Origin: Lamprocystis purpurea DSM 4197
GTDB lineage: Bacteria; Pseudomonadota; Gammaproteobacteria; Chromatiales; Chromatiaceae
Length of the DNA stretch: 64,000 nucleotides
Assembly (NCBI RefSeq): GCF_000379525.1
Contig: NZ_KB902408.1
Location: 1-64,000, forward strand
Direction: 5' to 3'
Part shown: piece after piece, positions 35,601-43,441 of the stretch
Numbering within the stretch: position 1 is the first letter of the stretch
How the letters are laid out: each line of letters begins with the position of its first letter
The notes under the pieces: generated by a model
What the model was told of the DNA's origin: nothing
What the model saw: only the letters and a program-made list of their open reading frames with translations
The model's database searches: none
Program-made: the position numbers and the translations under genes

Positions 35601-36802
35601 ACCTGTACCGGAGCGGCGGGATTGTGGGCGTCAATGACCTTAAAACCGCGCTCGCTATCCCCCGTCACATAGACATAATTCCCTGCGACCGCAACGGTGA
35701 TGACAGCCCCAGCGCTGTCGTAGCCTCCCACCCATACCGGAGCGGCGGGGTTGCTGGTGCTGATGATCTGCATGCCTTTGTAGTTGTCCACGACATAGGC
35801 ATAGTCCCCCGCGACCGTGACACCGTTGGCCGAGCCCGCGGTGTCGTAGCCCCCCACCCGAACCGGAGCGGCGGGGTTGCGGATGTCGATGACCTGCAGG
35901 CCGGCATCTACGTGCGCGACATAGGCATAGCCCCCCGCGACGGCGACCCTAGAGGCATACCCGTCGGTGTCGAGACCCCCCACCCGCAGCGGTGCGGCGG
36001 GGTTGCGGATGTCGATGACCTGCAGGCCGTTGGATGAGTCCGCGACATAGGCATAGCCTCCCGCGACCGTGACGTCGAGGGCCGAGCCCGCGGTGTCGTA
36101 GCCCCCCACCCACAGCGGAGCGGCCGGGTTGCTGATGCTGATGATCTGCAGGCCGTTGGAGGCGTCCGCGACATAGGCATAGCCCCCCGCGACCGTGACG
36201 CCGACGACGGCCAAGCCCGCGGTGTCGTAGCCCCCCACCCGCACCGGAGCGGCGGGGTTGCGGATATCGATGACTTGCAGACCGGAGTCCCTGTCCGCGA
36301 CATAGGCATAGTTCCCCGCGACCGTGACCTTGAGGGCCAAGCCCGCGGTGTCGTAGCCCCCCACCCGCAGCGGGGCGGCGGGGTTGCGGATGTCGATGAC
36401 TTGCAGACCGGAGTCCCCGTCCGCGACATAGGCATAGTCCCCCGCGACGGCGACGCCCCAGGCATACCCGGCGGTATCGAGGCCCCCCACCTGAACCGGG
36501 GCGGCGGGGTTGCTGAGGTCGATAATATCGAGCCCGGTGGGGCCGGCGGTGACATATGCGTAGTGTCCATCCACCGCCACCGCCCCGTAAGGCCCCGAGC
36601 CCCATTGACCGACCTGAGTCAGGGTCACCCCGGCGAAGAGGTCCACGACGCCGCAGAGAGCCAGCAGACCCAGGAGCAGTGCCAGGACGCGCGGCCGACC
36701 GCGGCACCGGCTGCGACCGGGGACCGGACCAGACCGGGCCGCGGGCAGCGGGCTGTCTGTCGAACGCTGATCGGAGGGAACGTGCAAGCGGATGCCTAAC
36801 AT
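32696..36802 (-). CDS. very large exported LVIVD-repeat protein with calcium-binding and FG-GAP-like repeats
   Basis: 1368 residues from the ATG at 36802, which has AAGGAG nine bases before it. A basic N-terminus and hydrophobic stretch (VLALLLGLLALCGVVDLFAG) form a signal sequence. Then come 13 tandem units of about 42 residues of the type GLQVIDIRNPAAPVRVGGYD, the LVIVD beta-propeller repeat. Thrombospondin type-3-like calcium repeats follow (DTDGIPDATDNCP and a second near residue 1100), with jelly-roll-like segments between. The C-terminus has FG-GAP-type units DWNGDGLDDLGAYRPSDGRFYLDLDG. It is likely a surface adhesion or matrix protein. The repeat DNA is near-identical between units, so copy number may vary. 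Confidence 0.8.
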   Translation of the reverse strand: MLGIRLHVPSDQRSTDSPLPAARSGPVPGRSRCRGRPRVLALLLGLLALCGVVDLFAGVTLTQVGQWGSGPYGAVAVDGHYAYVTAGPTGLDIIDLSNPAAPVQVGGLDTAGYAWGVAVAGDYAYVADGDSGLQVIDIRNPAAPLRVGGYDTAGLALKVTVAGNYAYVADRDSGLQVIDIRNPAAPVRVGGYDTAGLAVVGVTVAGGYAYVADASNGLQIISISNPAAPLWVGGYDTAGSALDVTVAGGYAYVADSSNGLQVIDIRNPAAPLRVGGLDTDGYASRVAVAGGYAYVAHVDAGLQVIDIRNPAAPVRVGGYDTAGSANGVTVAGDYAYVVDNYKGMQIISTSNPAAPVWVGGYDSAGAVITVAVAGNYVYVTGDSERGFKVIDAHNPAAPVQVGSYNTAVSAVDVTVAGGYAYGVDYESFQVIDVHNPAAPVQVGSYDTEYAYKVAVAGGYAYVSSSFGVQVIDVHNPAAPVRVGSYDTLMWNYDFVAAEGYVYIADAQAGFQVIDVQNPAAPVRVGSLVSTGYPEDIVVAGNYAYVAEGSAGLQIIDISSPTAPVRVGSFDTAGEASAVAVVGGYAYVADGTNGLQVIDVRNPATPVWVGSRDTPSVASNIAVVEGYAYSAEGSNGLVILRIQDTNPDADTDGIPDATDNCPQLANADQANFDRDPQGDACDPDDDNDRVPDTTDGAPLDQTNKGALIALPLNSIQSAAHGFGWGDNAYRSRLAATFTSDGGDRLLHVAGYDVDSATELALWLNDRLLGYLPPTANAARGTDGLWWLPAAAQISGENRLEIRQRSAGDPWGVTGLGLFSPGAAFGNLKTLSGGDRSHGAGFELHLPQSNAGYLLGLSGYDSDRDGELALLLNGTALVSLPKGTNAAWTPDYQLVLPASRLGAGANRLLIRNSGLATEDWGVRLSGLRDFSADQGLLESLPAAQQADDRVSLLLAPDTTASVLSYHCFDIDNVGEVTLSLDTKAAGTCPVTGDQTWGTEQRVILGAQARHLLVFDNTLNPPGTDPWGLRLTSLLGDRDADGIPDGSDNCPTTANPDQANLDADGLGDVCDADLDGDDVPNGQDAFPRDTAEWVDSDLDRVGNNADVDDDNDGFPDWVDPAPLDARRVPPALIGVYRPATQTFLLDLDGSRSETADDWLDGPYGQTGDLPVRGDWNGDGLDDLGAYRPSDGRFYLDLDGWGLWSASDPFGTAADLPVSGDWDGDGAAEIGLYHPAARTFTLDLDGSLSPTAADVTTAAFGALGDQPVTGDWNGDRRDEIGVWRPGTRVFYLDANGSRGWNTGDRTTQPYGLPGDQPLAGDWNGDGPDEIGVYRPSTQRFYLDLDASGSVTSGDAISAPFGAAGDLPLPGRW

Positions 36803-37129
36803 GGGGAACTCCTTCTCTGTGTCCATTGTGTCTTTGTGTGAGCCATTGCCGAATGCAAGCTCAAGCGATCAGCGCGCGCTGAATACCCCCGATTTCTATC
36901 CAAATACACTTTGCATTTCAACAAATCGATTTAGTCAGATATTGCTCGACTCTTCCGATACTCAAATCAACTATTTGTTTTATAGAGGTTTTTATGAACT
37001 GTAGAGAAATGTGAAGCGACCAGTGGGCGCCGCTCCAATAACACGCTTCGCGTTGCCAATCGGGTGCATCGCGGCGCGTTGGTGAGCAACTGCGGGCGGT
37101 TTGCAGAGGTGGAGTCGTGGATGGTCAGC

Positions 37130-37226
37130 AGCGGCGGACGGTCCGCATAGCGGATACGGCAAGGCCGCAACCCGTAGGGTCCGCTGTGCGGACCGACGCC
37201 CGTGCAGCTCGCGCGGTGGCCGGGTG
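37130..37226. repeat. truncated type C repeat (C1)
   Basis: GTAGGGTCCGCTGTGCGGAC at 37172-37191 followed by CGACGCCCGTGCAGCTCGCG matches the right half of the type C elements. It is cut off where the type D palindrome begins. The preceding 36803-37129 is AT-rich with no gene seen; it holds the promoter of the large repeat protein. Confidence 0.6.
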
Positions 37227-37240
37227 GGTAGGGTCTTTCG

Positions 37241-37324
37241 GTAGGATGGGCAGAGCGTGAGCGATGCCCATCCTCAAGCGTTGCGGTGGCCGGATGGGCA
37301 TCGCTCGCGCTCTGCCCATCCTAC
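37241..37324. repeat. 84-bp palindrome, type D
   Basis: Arms of 32 bp (GTAGGATGGGCAGAGCG...CCCATC and its reverse complement ending CCCATCCTAC) match at 31 positions around a 20-nt loop. No second copy was found in the window. It lies just downstream of the GNAT gene and could end its transcript. Confidence 0.75.
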
Positions 37325-37357
37325 ACGCTTGCGCGACCACCGCCCCCTTCCTGTCGT

Positions 37358-38356
37358 CTATCCCGATTCGGACGTGAGTTCCTCCCAACTCGGATAGTCC
37401 AGCCCGGGTATCCGCGGGGTGTCGACCCGAAAACCGCGGTGACGGGCGTAGCCCTCGAAGACGGTGATCTTGTAGGCGAGTCCCTCGGGCATCCCGAGAT
37501 CCGACCAGTGCAGGCGCCGCTCCCAATCCGCGGGGCCGCGGATCAAAGGCCAACCGCTGACCGCAAGCCACAAGGCGAAGGTCGGGGCGACCCAGGCACG
37601 CGGTTCCTTGTGCCCCTCGGACGCCGGTTCGGCGAGCGCATGTTCCTGCCACACCAGCGTGTCGCCCTGCCGCCGCGCCGCGATGAGCGCGTGGTCGTCT
37701 GCCGCGTCACCGAGTAGGAAGGCCATGCGCGCCTGCTCGATATGCAGACGATAGGGCGGATCGTCGAAATAGCGCACCAGGCTCAATCCGTGTTTCCAGT
37801 TGGCGACCCAGAATCCTTGCCGGAGATAAAACCGGACGGCCCGCTGCCACAGCCAGTCGGTCTCCAGGCGCAGACCGCCAAGCCCCAGGCGGCGGGCGAT
37901 GCGCTCCAGCGCGGCGGTCACCCGTGCGCCATGACCGCTGCCGCGCGCCTCGCGGAAGAGATAGAGACTTGCGATCCAGAGGTTGGGTTGGCCCCAGCCC
38001 GGATCACGAATGCTCAGTGCCACCGTCCCCAGCAATCGGCCATCGACGATCATCCAATAGGGGAGATAATCGAGCAGGTCCGTCGGATCGCCGATGCGCT
38101 CACCGCGGGCCAATCCCCGCCGGGCCCAGTCGCTCATCGCCTGATCGGACAGCGACCGGGGGTCCGGCGCGTCGTCCAGTCGATACTCCAGAAAGCTGCA
38201 AAGTTCGCAGGCCCGCCACAACCGACGTTCTGATGGCGCTGTCGGGTCCACTGGTTTGAACAGCGGCAAGCGGGTCAGGCATGCGACCAGCGCGGCGCGC
38301 AGCGCATCCTCCGAGTTACGGGCGTCGATCGTTGGAGACAGAGACACGTGCTCCAT
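37358..38356 (-). CDS. GNAT-family acetyltransferase-like protein
   Basis: 332 residues. The middle (LLGTVALSIRDPGWGQPNLWIASLYLFREARGSGHGARVTAALE) has the acetyl-CoA binding pattern (R-x-x-G-x-G/A) of GNAT enzymes at about residues 140-160. VRFYLRQGFWVANW is the usual late strand. The flanking regions, about 110 residues before and 130 after, are not recognised and are rich in Trp and Arg. Substrate unknown. It is divergent from the SRPBCC gene across a repeat-filled gap. Confidence 0.65.
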   Translation of the reverse strand: MEHVSLSPTIDARNSEDALRAALVACLTRLPLFKPVDPTAPSERRLWRACELCSFLEYRLDDAPDPRSLSDQAMSDWARRGLARGERIGDPTDLLDYLPYWMIVDGRLLGTVALSIRDPGWGQPNLWIASLYLFREARGSGHGARVTAALERIARRLGLGGLRLETDWLWQRAVRFYLRQGFWVANWKHGLSLVRYFDDPPYRLHIEQARMAFLLGDAADDHALIAARRQGDTLVWQEHALAEPASEGHKEPRAWVAPTFALWLAVSGWPLIRGPADWERRLHWSDLGMPEGLAYKITVFEGYARHRGFRVDTPRIPGLDYPSWEELTSESG

Positions 38357-38511
38357 GAACCTGCCTGCAAAAGAACGGTTAGGGCTGGGTTGAACGCGAC
38401 TCCGCGACTCCGCGTCTGCGCCGATTCGCGGTGGTTGGTACCTATAATGGGTTCAGGATAACGTGTCGGGCAACCGATGGCTACTTGCTTCGCCCTGGAG
38501 TCCAAGGCTTT

Positions 38512-38775
38512 CGTCTTGGTGATTGCGTTTCGGCCGGTGTTCGGGCCTCCCCCGCACTGGAGGTCGAGGCTTAGCCGGACGAGGGTTGTCCGGAGATGAA
38601 TGGCCCCCGTGGGAGCGGCGTCCCGCCGCGATGCGGTGCCGCGGTGACCTCGAACGCTGCGGTGACACGCCCGGCCCCATCGTGGCGGGACGCCACTCCC
38701 ACGGGGTCGCTACGCGACTTTCACGGTCAAGCCTCGACCTCCAGTCTTATTGCGGCCGGAACGACGATCGTGCCC
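38512..38775. repeat. type G element (copy G2) with a type E palindrome nested inside
   Basis: The right terminal repeat at 38754-38775 (GGCCGGAACGACGATCGTG...) is clear; the left one (38512-38535, ending TTTCGGCC) is diverged. The inner arms ACTGGAGGTCGAGGC (38556-38570) and GCCTCGACCTCCAGT (38731-38745) match copy G1 at 25438. Between them lies element E2 (38605-38725) with arms CCCGTGGGAGCGGC and GCC.CTCCCACGGG, related to E1 at 20685. The gap 38357-38959 contains no gene apart from these. Confidence 0.65.
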
Positions 38776-38959
38776 CTGACGCGTGTCGTCGCGGGCAGGC
38801 TCACTCACCGGCGACCTGAAGTGCCCGCGGGGTCCGAGATACGTTACACTCTGGCGCGGATGCCGCTCGGGGCCGACGCCGCTCGACCGGTTGAACTGCT
38901 GCTCGGTTGTACCGCGATTCTACGGTACGCCAAGCGCCACTGCACCTCGCCGAGGACTG

Positions 38960-39451
38960 ATGCCCGTGGTCAAGGCCCGCGCCGATATCCTGATCGAACG
39001 CTCGCCGGAGCACGTATTCGCTTACGTTGCCCGCGACTTCTTCTTGAACTATCCCCGGTGGTCCCCGGAGGTCAAGCGGCTCGAGGTGTTGACGGCAGGT
39101 CCGCTGCGGGTCGGCAGTCGGGCGCGCCAGCTGCGCACCGACCAGGGCCGCGAAAGTGAGTCCACCTTTCGGGTCACGGACCTGGATGCGCCGACCCGTA
39201 TCGCGTTTGCCGAGACCACGAACCTGTTCCGCATCAGTTACCGGCTGGCGCCGGTCGACGGACACACCCACCTCGTTTTCGACTTCGAATTGACCCGCCT
39301 GGAATTCTACATGCGTCCTTTTGAAAAGCTGATCCGGGTCACCATTCAGGAGGGCGCGGAGCGCGTCGTGCGCAACATCAAAGGATTGGTCGAGCGCCAG
39401 TCGGCGGAGCCGGACGGGGTGATGGGTGCGGCTGGATCGCCGCACGGGTAA
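38960..39451 (+). CDS. SRPBCC (START-like) ligand-binding domain protein
   Basis: 163 residues from the ATG at 38960, preceded by GAGG. The pattern KARADILIERSPEHVFAYVA with FFLNYPRWSPEV, then a run of beta strands and the long C-terminal helix LIRVTIQEGAERVVRNIKGL is the polyketide cyclase/dehydrase and lipid-transport (SRPBCC) fold, which encloses a hydrophobic ligand. The ligand is unknown. The frame extends upstream to 38783, but that part overlaps repeat-derived DNA. Confidence 0.75.
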   Translation: MPVVKARADILIERSPEHVFAYVARDFFLNYPRWSPEVKRLEVLTAGPLRVGSRARQLRTDQGRESESTFRVTDLDAPTRIAFAETTNLFRISYRLAPVDGHTHLVFDFELTRLEFYMRPFEKLIRVTIQEGAERVVRNIKGLVERQSAEPDGVMGAAGSPHG

Positions 39452-39487
39452 TCACGAGTCAATGAGATGTTAAACAACGAATACAAT

Positions 39488-39604
39488 CGTTGTCGTTGTC
39501 GTTGTCGTAATCGGAGAAGCGATGCAATTTAGGGTGCGAAAGAGTCCGGGGCGCTGCGATAATCTCGATTACGATTACGACAACGACAACGACAACGACA
39601 ACGG
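39488..39604. repeat. palindromic GTCGTT element, type F (copy F1, intact)
   Basis: The left end has three or four GTTGTC units followed by GTAATCG; the right end has the inverted version CGATTACGATTACGACAACG repeating GACAAC. The interior is GATGCAATTTAGGGTGCG. It is the uninterrupted form of the element at 25363-25650, in opposite orientation. It lies between the SRPBCC and LOV genes. Confidence 0.75.
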
Positions 39605-39673
39605 TGCTGGAACAATCACTCTGAATAGACTTATTTAACTGACTGAGCCGTTCACTACCGACAGGAGTAAAAC

Positions 39674-40135
39674 ATGGACTTCACAGCCGAAAAAGACCAG
39701 GGCACGATCCCCTTCGTGCTGTCCCAGATCCTCGATACCGTCGTCAATGGCGTTACCTTGTCGGACCCGGATCAGCCGGACAATCCCATCGTTTACGCCA
39801 ATGCGGCCTTCGAGTTGATCACGGGTTATGACCACGACGAGATTCTGGGCCGCAACTGCCGTTTCCTTCAGGGTGCGGACCGCGATCAGCCCGAGATCGA
39901 GCGCATCCGCGTGGGGATTCGCGATCAGCAATCGGTCACCGTCACCCTGCGCAACTATCGAAAGGATGGCTCGCTGTTCTATAACCGGTTCACCATTCGT
40001 CCGCTGTTCGACCCCCAGGGGCGGCTTATCTATTACCTCGGCATCCAGTACGATGTGACCGATCAGGTCGAAGCGCAGGAAGAATTGCAGCGGCTCAATG
40101 CCCAACTCGAGGCGATGGGCGAGCGGCTGGATTAG
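39674..40135 (+). CDS. short LOV-domain blue-light photoreceptor
   Basis: 153 residues consisting of a single PAS/LOV domain and a C-terminal helix. GRNCRFLQG carries the photoactive cysteine (Cys62) that forms the flavin adduct. The FMN-contacting residues are all present: the R-rich helix after it (DRDQPEIERIR), LRNYRKDGSLFYN, and the glutamine in YYLGIQYDVTD. The last 20 residues (EAQEELQRLNAQLEAMGERL) form a coiled-coil helix that may dimerise. No output domain is attached, so it must signal through a partner. It is convergent with the ABC transporter gene, with 1 nt between the two. Confidence 0.9.
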   Translation: MDFTAEKDQGTIPFVLSQILDTVVNGVTLSDPDQPDNPIVYANAAFELITGYDHDEILGRNCRFLQGADRDQPEIERIRVGIRDQQSVTVTLRNYRKDGSLFYNRFTIRPLFDPQGRLIYYLGIQYDVTDQVEAQEELQRLNAQLEAMGERLD

Positions 40136-40136
40136 G

Positions 40137-41933
40137 TCAAGCCTCGGCCAGCGTCTGATCCCGAAACTGCAAGGACGCCAGCCGCGCGTAGAGCCCGCCT
40201 TGCTGCATCAGCTCATCGTGAGTGCCGTCCGCCGCGACCTGACCGTGATCCAGGACCAGAATGCGGTCGACCTTGCGCACCGTCGCCAGGCGGTGGGCGA
40301 TGACGATGCTGGTGCGTCCTTTCATCAACTCTTCCAGGGCCAGTTGCACCAGCCGTTCGCTCTCGGCATCCAATGCGCTGGTCGCCTCGTCCAGCAGGAG
40401 CAGGGCCGGGTCGCGCAGGATCGCCCGCGCGATGGCGATGCGCTGGCGCTGTCCGCCGGACAGCCGCACGCCGCGCTCGCCGAGGAAGCTGTTGAACCCG
40501 TCCGGCAGCCGGTCCAGAAACTCGCTGGCATGGGCTGCATCGGCGGCGCTGCGGACCTGTTCGTCCGACACGCGATCCAAGCCGTAGCGAATGTTCTCCC
40601 AGGCATCGGCACCGAAGATCACCGGGTCCTGCGGGACCACGGCGATCTGTCGGCGCAGGTCGGACGGGTCCAGTTCGCGCAGGTCGACTCCATCGAAGCG
40701 GACGGCGCCCTGGGTCGGGTCGTAGAAACGCAGCAACAGTTGGAACAGGGTCGTTTTGCCGGCACCGGAGGGGCCGACCAGGGCGACCTTGGCGCCGGGG
40801 GCGATGGTGATCGACAGATCTTTGAGCACGCGCAGGTCGGGATTGGCTGGATACGCAAAGCCGAGATCCTCGAACGCGATCCGGCCCTGCACCGGCTGGG
40901 GCAGGGCACGCGGCTGCGCCGGCGGCTCGATCAGCGTCGGCGTGGCGAGCAGTTCCATCAGCCGTTCGCTGGCGCCGGCGCCGCGCAGCAGTTCAGCGGC
41001 CAATTCACTCAGGCTCCCGACCGAACTGGCGACCAGCACGGCATAGAAAAGGAACGCGGACAGTTCGCCGCCGCTCAACCGCCCCGCCAGCACCTCACGG
41101 CCGCCGACCCACAGCACCACGCCGATGGCGCCGAAGGTGAGGGCGACCGCGATGGCGGCCAGTGCGGCGCTCAGGCGGGCACGCTTCACGGCCGTGCCGA
41201 AGGCCGACTCCACGCGTTCTTTGTAGCGCGCCCGATCGATCGGCTCGTGACAGAAGGACTGGACGGTGCGGATGGCGTGCATCACCTCGTCCACGTAAGC
41301 CCCCACGTCGGCGATGCGGTCCTGGCTGGCGCGGGAGAGGCGGCGCAGGCGGTAACCGACCAGCCACAACGGCAGGATCACCAGCGGCGTGCCGAGCATG
41401 ACCAGCCCGGTCAGCCAGGGGCTGGTCAGGGCCAGCATGATCAGACCACCCAGCACCAGCAGCGTGGTGCGCAGGGCCGAGGCCAGGGTGGAGCCGACCA
41501 CGGTCTGGAGCAGGGTGGTATCGGAGGTCAACCGCGAGATGACCTCACCGGTGCGGGTGGTCTCGAAAAAGCCCACGTCCAGGCTCAAGACCCGGGTGAA
41601 CACGGCGGTGCGCACGTCGGCAATGACCCGTTCGCCGATCCAGCTCAGCAGATAGGAGCGGACCATGATCGCGCCCGCCATGGCCAGCACCACGGTAAGG
41701 AAGAGCAGCAGGGCGTCGTTCAGCGCCGCCTCGGAGCCGGTCTTGAGTCCGGAGTCGACCACTTCCCGGATCACCTGACCAAACGCGAGCACGGCCCCCG
41801 CGGCAACCAGCAGGGCCAGGGCGGCGATCATCAGGCGCCCCAGGTAGGGCCGTACGAAGCGGAGCAGCCGCAACAGCGGACCGAGATTGCGGGTCGTCGG
41901 CCGCCGGGGCGGTGCGGACGGGGCAGGGCGCAT
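40137..41933 (-). CDS. ABC exporter, fused permease and ATPase (MsbA-like half transporter)
   Basis: 598 residues. Six membrane helices span roughly residues 20-330, including FVRPYLGRLMIAALALLVAAG. The ATPase follows, with Walker A GPSGAGKTT, signature LSGGQRQRIAIARA, Walker B LLLDEATSAL and switch histidine IAHRL. It works as a homodimer or heterodimer to flip or export lipids, drugs or peptides; substrate cannot be read. It is transcribed away from the NifX/MinD operon across a 280-bp region. Confidence 0.9.
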   Translation of the reverse strand: MRPAPSAPPRRPTTRNLGPLLRLLRFVRPYLGRLMIAALALLVAAGAVLAFGQVIREVVDSGLKTGSEAALNDALLLFLTVVLAMAGAIMVRSYLLSWIGERVIADVRTAVFTRVLSLDVGFFETTRTGEVISRLTSDTTLLQTVVGSTLASALRTTLLVLGGLIMLALTSPWLTGLVMLGTPLVILPLWLVGYRLRRLSRASQDRIADVGAYVDEVMHAIRTVQSFCHEPIDRARYKERVESAFGTAVKRARLSAALAAIAVALTFGAIGVVLWVGGREVLAGRLSGGELSAFLFYAVLVASSVGSLSELAAELLRGAGASERLMELLATPTLIEPPAQPRALPQPVQGRIAFEDLGFAYPANPDLRVLKDLSITIAPGAKVALVGPSGAGKTTLFQLLLRFYDPTQGAVRFDGVDLRELDPSDLRRQIAVVPQDPVIFGADAWENIRYGLDRVSDEQVRSAADAAHASEFLDRLPDGFNSFLGERGVRLSGGQRQRIAIARAILRDPALLLLDEATSALDAESERLVQLALEELMKGRTSIVIAHRLATVRKVDRILVLDHGQVAADGTHDELMQQGGLYARLASLQFRDQTLAEA

Positions 41934-41951
41934 GGAACAACCTTACTGCAT

Positions 41952-41986
41952 TGTAAAATAGATGGTTAGAGACCCCTTATTTTACA
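41952..41986. promoter_or_regulatory. AT-rich inverted repeat in a divergent promoter region
   Basis: TGTAAAATA (41952-41960) and TATTTTACA (41978-41986) are perfect reverse complements separated by 17 bp. They lie 18 bp before the ABC exporter start and 230 bp before the NifX-like gene. They could be an operator; the regulator is unknown. Confidence 0.4.
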
Positions 41987-42215
41987 TTAACCTACAAAAA
42001 TTATCCAGATTTGCGGAAATGTCCTCCGACGAACCGGCATCTCAGCGGATGGGCAGTGTCCGGCGCTGTCCGTCCGTCGTATTTCACCGCAATCGGGCCA
42101 GGATCGCGTTGCGTATTTTCACGGCCCGAGCCCGCGTTCTCTTGTAACCTGCCGATACTTTATTGCAGCGCGTGGTCTTATGACCGACGGCTGCTCAGTG
42201 ATATCGGGAGCTTCC

Positions 42216-42581
42216 ATGAAACTCGTCATCTCCATCGCCGGCGACAACCTGCAATCGCCGTTCGACGCCCGCTTCGGGCGCGCCGCCGCCTTCTGTCTGG
42301 TCGACAGCGACACCGGGGCCTGGACTGCCCACGCCAACCCGGCACTGGAGGCGGCGGGCGGGGCCGGGGTCCAGGCGGCACAGTTCGTCGCCGGTCTGGG
42401 TGCGCGGGCGGTCGTCAGCGGGGCCTATGGTCCCAAGGCCTATGCCAGTCTGTCCGCCGCGGGGATCGCCATGCATCTTGCGCCCGGCAACGCGCCGCGC
42501 ACCGCCGCCGACGTGCTGGCGCAGTTCCAGGCCGGTGCCTTGAACCAGGCCCAGGCCGCCACCCAGGACGGCCGCCACTGA
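42216..42581 (+). CDS. NifX/NifB-like dinitrogenase FeMo-cofactor-binding domain protein
   Basis: 121 residues of the NifX/NafY/VnfX-like fold: MKLVISIAGDNLQSPFDARFGRAAAFCLVD, then GAGVQAAQFVAGLGARAVVSGAYGPKAYASL. Such proteins bind iron-sulfur or mixed-metal clusters. GGGAG precedes the ATG. It opens a five-gene operon; its TGA overlaps the ATG of the next gene by one base. There is no nitrogenase gene in the window, so a role in another metallocluster is more likely. Confidence 0.82.
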   Translation: MKLVISIAGDNLQSPFDARFGRAAAFCLVDSDTGAWTAHANPALEAAGGAGVQAAQFVAGLGARAVVSGAYGPKAYASLSAAGIAMHLAPGNAPRTAADVLAQFQAGALNQAQAATQDGRH

Positions 42582-43441
42582 TGCGGATCGTCGTTGCCAG
42601 CGGCAAGGGCGGCACCGGTAAGACCACGGTCGCGACCAGCCTGGCGCTGGTTGGAGGGGAGTCGGTGCGCTGTCTGGATTGCGACGTGGAGGCGCCCAAT
42701 GCCGCGCTCTTCCTCCATCCGGTGCTGGACCGGCGCCAGGAGGTCGGCATCCCGCTGCCGCGCGTCGACACCGCGCTCTGCACCCACTGCGGCAAATGCG
42801 CCGAGGTCTGCCAGTATCACGCCATTGCCGTGCTCGGCCAGACCACGCTGGTGTTCCCGGAACTCTGCCACGGCTGCGGCAGTTGCACCCGGCTCTGCCC
42901 GGAGGCCGCTATCACCGAACACCTGCATGTCACCGGTGTGCTGGAGGGCGGTCTGACCGCCGACGGGTTGGAGTTCGCGCGGGGGCTGCTGCAGGTCGGC
43001 GAGCCGATGGCCGTGCCCGTCATCCGCGAACTGAAACGCTGGCCGCCGCTGCGCCGGCCCGCACTCGAGATCTGGGATGCGCCCCCCGGCGCCTCCTGTC
43101 CGGTGGTGGAGACGCTGCGCGGTGCGGATTTCGCGCTGCTTGTCACCGAGCCGACCCCCTTCGGTCTGCACGATCTGAAACAGGTCGTCGGCATCGCCCG
43201 CGCGCTGGAGATCCCCGCGGGGGTGGTCGTCAATCGCGACGGCATCGGCGATCAGGGGGTCGATGCTTACTGCGCGGATCAGGGCTTACCGATTCTGCTG
43301 CGCATCCCGATGGAACGGCGCATTGCCGAGGGGCTGGCGCGCGGCCGGTCGCTGCTGGAGACCGCGCCGGATTATCGGCCGGCCTTCCAGGCATTGCTGG
43401 CGGCCATCCAGGACCGGGTGAACACGGAGTACGCACCATGA
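42581..43441 (+). CDS. MinD/Mrp-family P-loop ATPase with inserted two-cluster ferredoxin domain, first copy
   Basis: 286 residues. It starts MRIVVASGKGGTGKTTVA, the deviant Walker A of the ParA/MinD family, followed by LDCDVEAPNA. At about residues 66-110 is an inserted bacterial ferredoxin with CTHCGKCAEVCQYHAI and CHGCGSCTRLCPEAAI, two [4Fe-4S] clusters. DAPPGASCPVVE and VTEPTPFGLHDL complete the ATPase. Proteins of this type occur in pairs in anaerobes, including in the orange-protein cluster of Desulfovibrio. It probably uses ATP to move or insert a metal cluster. Confidence 0.88.
   Translation: MRIVVASGKGGTGKTTVATSLALVGGESVRCLDCDVEAPNAALFLHPVLDRRQEVGIPLPRVDTALCTHCGKCAEVCQYHAIAVLGQTTLVFPELCHGCGSCTRLCPEAAITEHLHVTGVLEGGLTADGLEFARGLLQVGEPMAVPVIRELKRWPPLRRPALEIWDAPPGASCPVVETLRGADFALLVTEPTPFGLHDLKQVVGIARALEIPAGVVVNRDGIGDQGVDAYCADQGLPILLRIPMERRIAEGLARGRSLLETAPDYRPAFQALLAAIQDRVNTEYAP

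Noticed and set aside
40098-41969. 623-codon plus-strand frame
   Set aside because: Antisense to the ABC exporter, whose motifs are all clear on the minus strand.
42000-42215. Sigma-54 promoter for the NifX/MinD operon
   Set aside because: I looked because the orange-protein operons use sigma-54, but no convincing TGGC...TTGC pair with correct spacing was found.
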